From contig NC_081414.1 in the NCBI RefSeq assembly GCF_030272615.1, forward strand, positions 825,744,896-825,808,895: DNA of 64,000 nucleotides. The letters run 5' to 3'. Position 1 is the stretch's first letter; the number at the start of each line of letters is the position of its first letter. Source of the stretch: Cryptomeria japonica (taxonomy: Eukaryota; Streptophyta; Pinopsida; Cupressales; Cupressaceae). The position numbers and the translations under genes are program-made. This document shows, in pieces, positions 59,647-64,000 of this stretch. The notes beneath the pieces were generated by a model. That model had not been told where the DNA came from, ran no database searches, and saw only the letters and a list, made by a program, of their open reading frames with translations.

Positions 59647-60831
59647 TGTGAGATTTTGTGAAGATCAAGGGCTCAATGAAAAATACAATAGAGAGACAAA
59701 ATATTGATAGGAGTAAACTATATTCTATCAAGCTGAAAATATTGATCAACTGGATCATCAAGTGTTACATACAATGAAAATGAGCTTGCTTATATAGACA
59801 AGGCTGTATGGATATGTGACCACACAAACATGACATGTGGCTCAATAAGAAATAAGGGTAGGTAGGAAATAGGTGTAGGTAGGTAGGAGAAGCAATATAA
59901 TATTCCACATGAGGTGGATCACCCATTGAATGTGGGATGGAACAACAAGATAAGTCCACAAAAGGTGGAAATTCTCCTACACACACTATCCCAATTTGGC
60001 ACAAACACCCAAGTGTCTCATACCCAAACTACTATGAAATGCATTTCCTATGTAAACTTAAGTAAAGTGTAATAATATCCAAGATGAATAATTATTTACA
60101 CCAACACCCCCCCTTAAGTGCAACTTAGGGGAATGCACTTAAGTCTACAATGCAACTAAGCAATGTAAGATGGGTCCTAGCTACAAGGCCATGTTAGGTA
60201 CCCATGTACAAATGCAAATGCATGCAAACTAATGCAATGAAATCTCTCACAAAGTGGGGAAAGAGAGAAAAACCCAACGGGAAAAAACCCTCCCCCAAAA
60301 GACAGATGAAAACTAGATACAAAGAACTCTCATAGAAGTATGCGAAGGACAAAACCCCATGTGAGGAAAAAGTCCCCCCCATATGAGAGAAGAAGAAGAG
60401 AGACTAGGAAGCCCCCCCTCAATGTGGAATCTGCACCAATGATAGAAGCTCTATGATGAATAAAGAAACTGCTCCACGAACGTCGAACTACGTTCCTCCC
60501 CTTAGGAAGAAACAAAACCAAAGGTGTATCCATGAAGTCTCCCCAACCATGAAGGGAAGATGTAGGAAAAATACTCATGATGAATGGAATCTCTGAAAAC
60601 TACTCAAGTGTCCCCATGTTGATGTTTAAAGTTACCCCCTCCAAAGGTGGTAAACTGCGCCACACTGCTGAAAAAGGCACTCCAAGATCTAGTGGAGAAA
60701 AATGTAGAACAATATCCAAAGACTCACATGTCTCCTCAAAAGATAAAGAGACCTCCTCCAACTGCTGGACAAAAGTATCCACAACCATGTCAACCTCTAA
60801 AGATTGATCATGTAGAGAATGCACAAGAGGT
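59647..60831 (-). mobile_element. Truncated family-C Copia element: 3' LTR, PPT and 3' interior
   Basis: The minus-strand 3' LTR (59647-60106, 460 bp) starts TGTTGGTGTAAATAA and ends CTCACA, with its TATA (CTATATAAG) at 59789-59797. The PPT CTTAAGGGGGGG abuts it at 60107-60118. The next ~710 bp are non-coding interior, homologous in landmarks (AAGATGGGTCC, ACAAGGCC, AGGTACCCA, CAATGAAATCTCT) to 11340-11950 of the non-autonomous element. Copia-C interrupts it at 60832. Confidence 0.85.
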
Positions 60832-61311
60832 TGTTGGTGTAAATAATTATTCATCATGGATATTATTACACTTACTTAAGTTTACTTAGGATAATGCATT
60901 TCATAGTAGTTTGGATATGAGACACTTGGGTGTTTGTGCCACATTGGGATAGTGTGTGTAGGAGAAATTCCACCTCTTATGGTGTTGATCTTGTTATTAC
61001 ACTATCATATCCACTTATTGTGGAGTGATAATTCCACCTTCGGTGGGTGATCCACCTCATGTGGAATATTATATTATTTCTCCTACCTACCCACACATAT
61101 TTCCTACCTACCCTTGTTTCTTATTGAGCCACATGTCATATTTGTGTGCTCATACATATCTCTAGCCTTGCCTATATAAGCAGGCTCATCTACATTGTAT
61201 GTAACAATTATTGATCATTTTCTATTGATGAGAATACAGTTTATTCTTGTCCCATATTATGTCTCTATCTTGTACATTTCATTGACCTCTTGATCTTGGC
61301 AAAATCCAACA
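60832..61311 (+). repeat. Copia-C 5' LTR (480 bp)
   Basis: Begins TGTTGG and ends CCAACA, perfect 6-bp terminal inverted repeats. TATA CTATATAAG at 61172-61180. The upstream inverted repeat ATTCCAC ... GTGGAAT is preserved, as in the solo LTR at 5843. Confidence 0.93.
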
Positions 61312-61323
61312 TGGTATCAGAGC
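61312..61323 (+). other. Copia-C primer-binding site
   Basis: TGGTATCAGAGC immediately after the LTR. Confidence 0.95.
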
Positions 61324-63019
61324 TATTGGAGCTTCATTGATTCGTCTTGAAGAGGCATTATTGTGACGTCAAGAGGCAGATCTGAGGAGCATCATCATTT
61401 GGAGGCATCCTAGACCAGATCCGACCTCGCCATTGCGTCCGGAAGGCCATTTCCATGAATTTTGGTTATAAAGTTGGCCTATTTTGGTGAGAAATTTTTT
61501 TTTTCCCAATTTTGCTTATATCGTACGGATTTTCGAAAATATTTTATATATTTTCGGAAAAAAAAATTTCGTTTTTTCTGAGAAATTGTTTTGAAAAATT
61601 CAAAAATCAAAAAAAAATTGAAAAATTTCGATCAGAAAAAAAATTTGAAAAAGCAAAAAAAAAATTAAAAAAAAAATATAGTTTTTGGGGGGTCCGTAGA
61701 CCCCCCCCCTGTGCCTCCTCCGTGACTCTGCAGGTCTGCAGAGATAGTAACTGCGTGCGCGTACCTGTTTTGCAGGCCGCAGTACCTTCCGCCAGCGCCC
61801 GTACCATCTGTCAGCCTGCGCATCGGCCCCCGCAGCGCCCCACGACCTTGCCGGACTCCGCTGCTCCTGCTGCTGTCCCCGCCGCCTCCCGCGAGCGTCC
61901 TCCGTCTGCGCCGCGTCCGTCTGAGCGGCGCCTCCCGCGTCCACGCTTCGGCGCCGCCTGCGTCCTCCCGGACCTCCACTAGTGGCTCCGGCTCTGGCAG
62001 CGCCTCCTCTCCAGCACTGCTCCCCGCTTCCACAGGCTCCTCCCGCCGCTCCGCCTCCACGCTCACCGCCACGCGAACACAAGTCACCAAAACCGGTGAA
62101 CCCGCGTCCGCCACGTGGCAGGCGGCCACTAGCCCGCGGGTACCCTCCGTACGTAGAGTCAGCCATTTCCGTACGCCACATCAACCGTATGGATGCCACG
62201 TCACTTGCCGAATCAGTTCGCCCAGTCAGCATTTCCGTACAGTACGGATGCACAGTCAGTCTGCCACGTAATCTGTCCGTACGGTACAGACGTCCAGTCA
62301 GCAGGGCGAAGTTTTTTGCGATGGTCATACGGCCGTCAAATTTAATCCAGTGAATTGCTGACATCAGTACCACATCAGCAGGGTTTGAAAATTTTTGGAC
62401 CCCCTCTCATTTGCATTTTTTATTTTGCAGTTCAACTTCAAATGGCCATAACTTGCTCATTTTTGCTCCTTTTTGGGTGCAATTTTTTTTGAAATGGGCT
62501 AGAATTTCATGCTCTCCACAGTGGTGAAAGAATTTTTTGATTTTGATGCACGGTTTTTTCAGAAAATTCAGTTTTTGGTGACTATCCCTGAGTAATCCCA
62601 GTTTTTGCAACTTCAGAGGCTTCGTTTGGGGTCATCCGACCTCCTTTTTAGGTGCTGTTTTTTTTGAAAGTGTATATTTTTTTATCTACTTTCACATGAT
62701 GCTATCAGATTGATGTCATTGTAAGTAGAAATTGTACTTTCAGATCTGGGCCATTTTTGGCTCACTTGGTATTTGTATATTTGATTGAATCTCAGTTAGA
62801 TTCATTACACTATTGATTGAAGTCTCTTGTATCTCATTTGAGAAGTTGTAAAATTTGCATCATAAGCCCACTTTGCCTTGTTTTGCAAGTGGCTCATTGT
62901 AATCGCACTAAGTATAAAGTGCCAAAATCATCACTTTAGGGGGGGTACTTTGATTGATTGAATTTGGGGGGTGTCTCTTGTGCTTTTGTGCTCTTGTGTT
63001 CTTTCCTTTTTGCTGCTAT
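61324..63019 (+). other. Copia-C leader with GC-rich core
   Basis: An untranslated leader in three parts: an A/T-rich tract (61490-61685), a strongly GC- and CpG-rich block (61687-62340), then a T-rich segment to the gag ATG. The block opens with a hairpin at 61687-61706 (GGGGGGTC, loop CGTA, GACCCCCC). Its 3' part (62150-62320) repeats CCGTACG- and CAGTCAG-like words. Long open frames on both strands are Pro/Ala/Arg-rich and follow from composition. Confidence 0.7.
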
Positions 63020-64000
63020 GGGTTCTTCTAAGTTTCCTCTCTTAACTCCACATAACTATGCTACTTGGAAAATTGATGCATGGAGTAAACTTATGGAAAA
63101 AGGACTCACTCATTACATTGATGGAACTATTGTTGCTCCAGCTGATCCTAAGGTTGATCCAGTTGGTCACTTAGATTGGCTCACTAAAAATATCATGGCA
63201 ATTGGTACCTTAAGAAAGTATGTATCAAAGGATCTCATATTTCATATTGAGAAATGTACTCTAATCAAGGATGCTTGGCAAAAGTTTCAAGACTTGTATG
63301 GTCAAGTTGATGAGATTAGGGGATATCAAATTGATAGTGATCTCACCATGTTAGATCCCAAGAACTTTGATACTATACAAGATTATGTCACTAAGGCAAA
63401 TGAGTTGAGGGCACAACTCAAAGATTGTGGCATTGATAAAAAGGATTCTCAATTGATATTCAACTTGATAGGCAAGCTTCCACAAGAATATGCAGCATTT
63501 GTTTCTAGTTTCCAAACTCATAGGATGACAATGGGTTCAAGCTACAAAATGCCTACCTTTGATGCTTTCAATGAAATGTTGATGATGGAACAAACTAAGT
63601 TGATAAGCATGGGCATTCTTAAGGCTTCTTCTAAGTCTCAAGCATTAGTGGCAAATCAAGGAAACAAAGGAAATCAAGGAAAGGACAACTCAAACAAGAA
63701 GAAATGGCAATCAAAGCCTAAAGAAAAAGCACCATCTTCTCCACAACAAGGAGATTCATCCTCTTCCAAGAGAGATAATTCACCAAAGAGAGAGAGACCT
63801 ACTTGTGCTTATTGTAAAAAGATTGGTCATGAGGAGCATCGTTGCCATACTAAGAAGATTGATGAGCTCACACATATCATCAAAAAGCATAACATTGATT
63901 TGCCTAAAGTCTACAAAAAGGATGATTCATCAACTTCCACTTCCTCACATTCAAAAGGAAAAGGGCAAGCATTCATGGCTTCTACAAGTGGAAAAACTCA
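63020..64000 (+). CDS. Copia-C Gag, N-terminal 327 codons, open at window end
   Basis: Starts ATG at 63020 (MGSSKFPLLTPHNYATWKID) and stays open for 981 nt to the last base. UBN2-type Gag: TPHNYATWKIDAWSKLM, KCTLIKDAWQKFQDLYG, YVTKANELRAQLKDCG and LIGKLPQEYAAFVSSF. A Lys/Ser/Gln-rich linker follows, then a CCHC zinc knuckle (CAYCKKIGHEEHRC) near 63805-63845. It packages the element RNA into virus-like particles. There are no stops, unlike every other retroelement frame here except Copia-A gag, so this copy may be recent. The frame continues outside the window. Confidence 0.92.

Larger units (their letters stand above)
60832..64000 (+). mobile_element. Copia-C, 5' part (runs off window)
   Basis: 5' LTR, PBS, a 1.7-kb leader and gag, all intact in the visible part. 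The sequence before it, GAGGT (60827-60831), would be its target duplication; the other copy is outside. Same LTR family as 5843-6299 and 59647-60106. Confidence 0.9.

Noticed and set aside
61512-62373. 257-aa minus-strand frame and plus-strand frames in the Copia-C leader
   Set aside because: Same cause: GC-rich composition, Ala/Gly/Arg repeats, no domain, and a leader position between PBS and gag.

Overview
This window looks like repeat-dominated nuclear DNA from a seed plant with a large genome, most likely a gymnosperm (inference). The reasons are one plant family-1 glycosyltransferase gene with a short GT-AG intron, AT-rich spacers, and about 50 kb of nested, decayed LTR retrotransposons, a plant-type LINE and DNA-transposon pieces. 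I saw no bacterial-type operons, rRNA, tRNA or CRISPR.

Layout. 1-5.1 kb: gene-flanking DNA and the only intact host gene, a two-exon UDP-glycosyltransferase (3553-5077) with the full PSPG signature but with both usual catalytic residues replaced. 5.8-6.3 kb: a solo Copia LTR with a perfect 5-bp target duplication. 6.3-10.5 kb: decayed non-coding DNA with two degenerate tandem arrays. 10.5-22.8 kb: the 3' LTR of an old minus-strand Copia element ('Copia-B') split twice, by a 2.86-kb non-autonomous element (10966-13821, TSD AGAAC) and by an 8.0-kb Copia element ('Copia-A', 14126-22144, TSD AAGAA). 22.8-25.6 and 35.8-37.0 kb: the two halves of Copia-B pol/gag, separated by a ~10-kb insertion carrying a LINE (about 26.2-35.45 kb), whose ORF1 is itself split by a solo LTR (27082-28457, TSD GAATG).

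37.0-48.1 kb: a minus-strand Tat/Ogre-like Ty3-Gypsy element ('Gypsy-1') with a 3' LTR, tandem arrays, an antisense plant-mobile-domain ORF, an integrase tail, protease, gag and an extra ORF upstream of gag, but no reverse transcriptase. 48.1-59.6 kb: a mosaic with CCGAT-type motif arrays in opposite orientation at its two ends, a DUF4216-like CACTA protein segment, splice-site-flanked coding pieces and a decayed SET-domain protein, interrupted by a small TIR element and a second Gypsy fragment (gag, PBS, long LTR). 59.6-64.0 kb: two members of the same Copia family as the 5.8-kb solo LTR, head to head; the last ('Copia-C') has an LTR, PBS, GC-rich leader and an open gag that runs off the window.

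How the parts relate. The non-autonomous element at 11 kb shares its polypurine tract and 3' internal region with the Copia family at 60 kb and was probably mobilised by it. Copia-A, Copia-B and the solo LTR at 27 kb share LTR termini and PPT context. All boundaries were read by eye; those backed by target-site duplications are firm, the others approximate.
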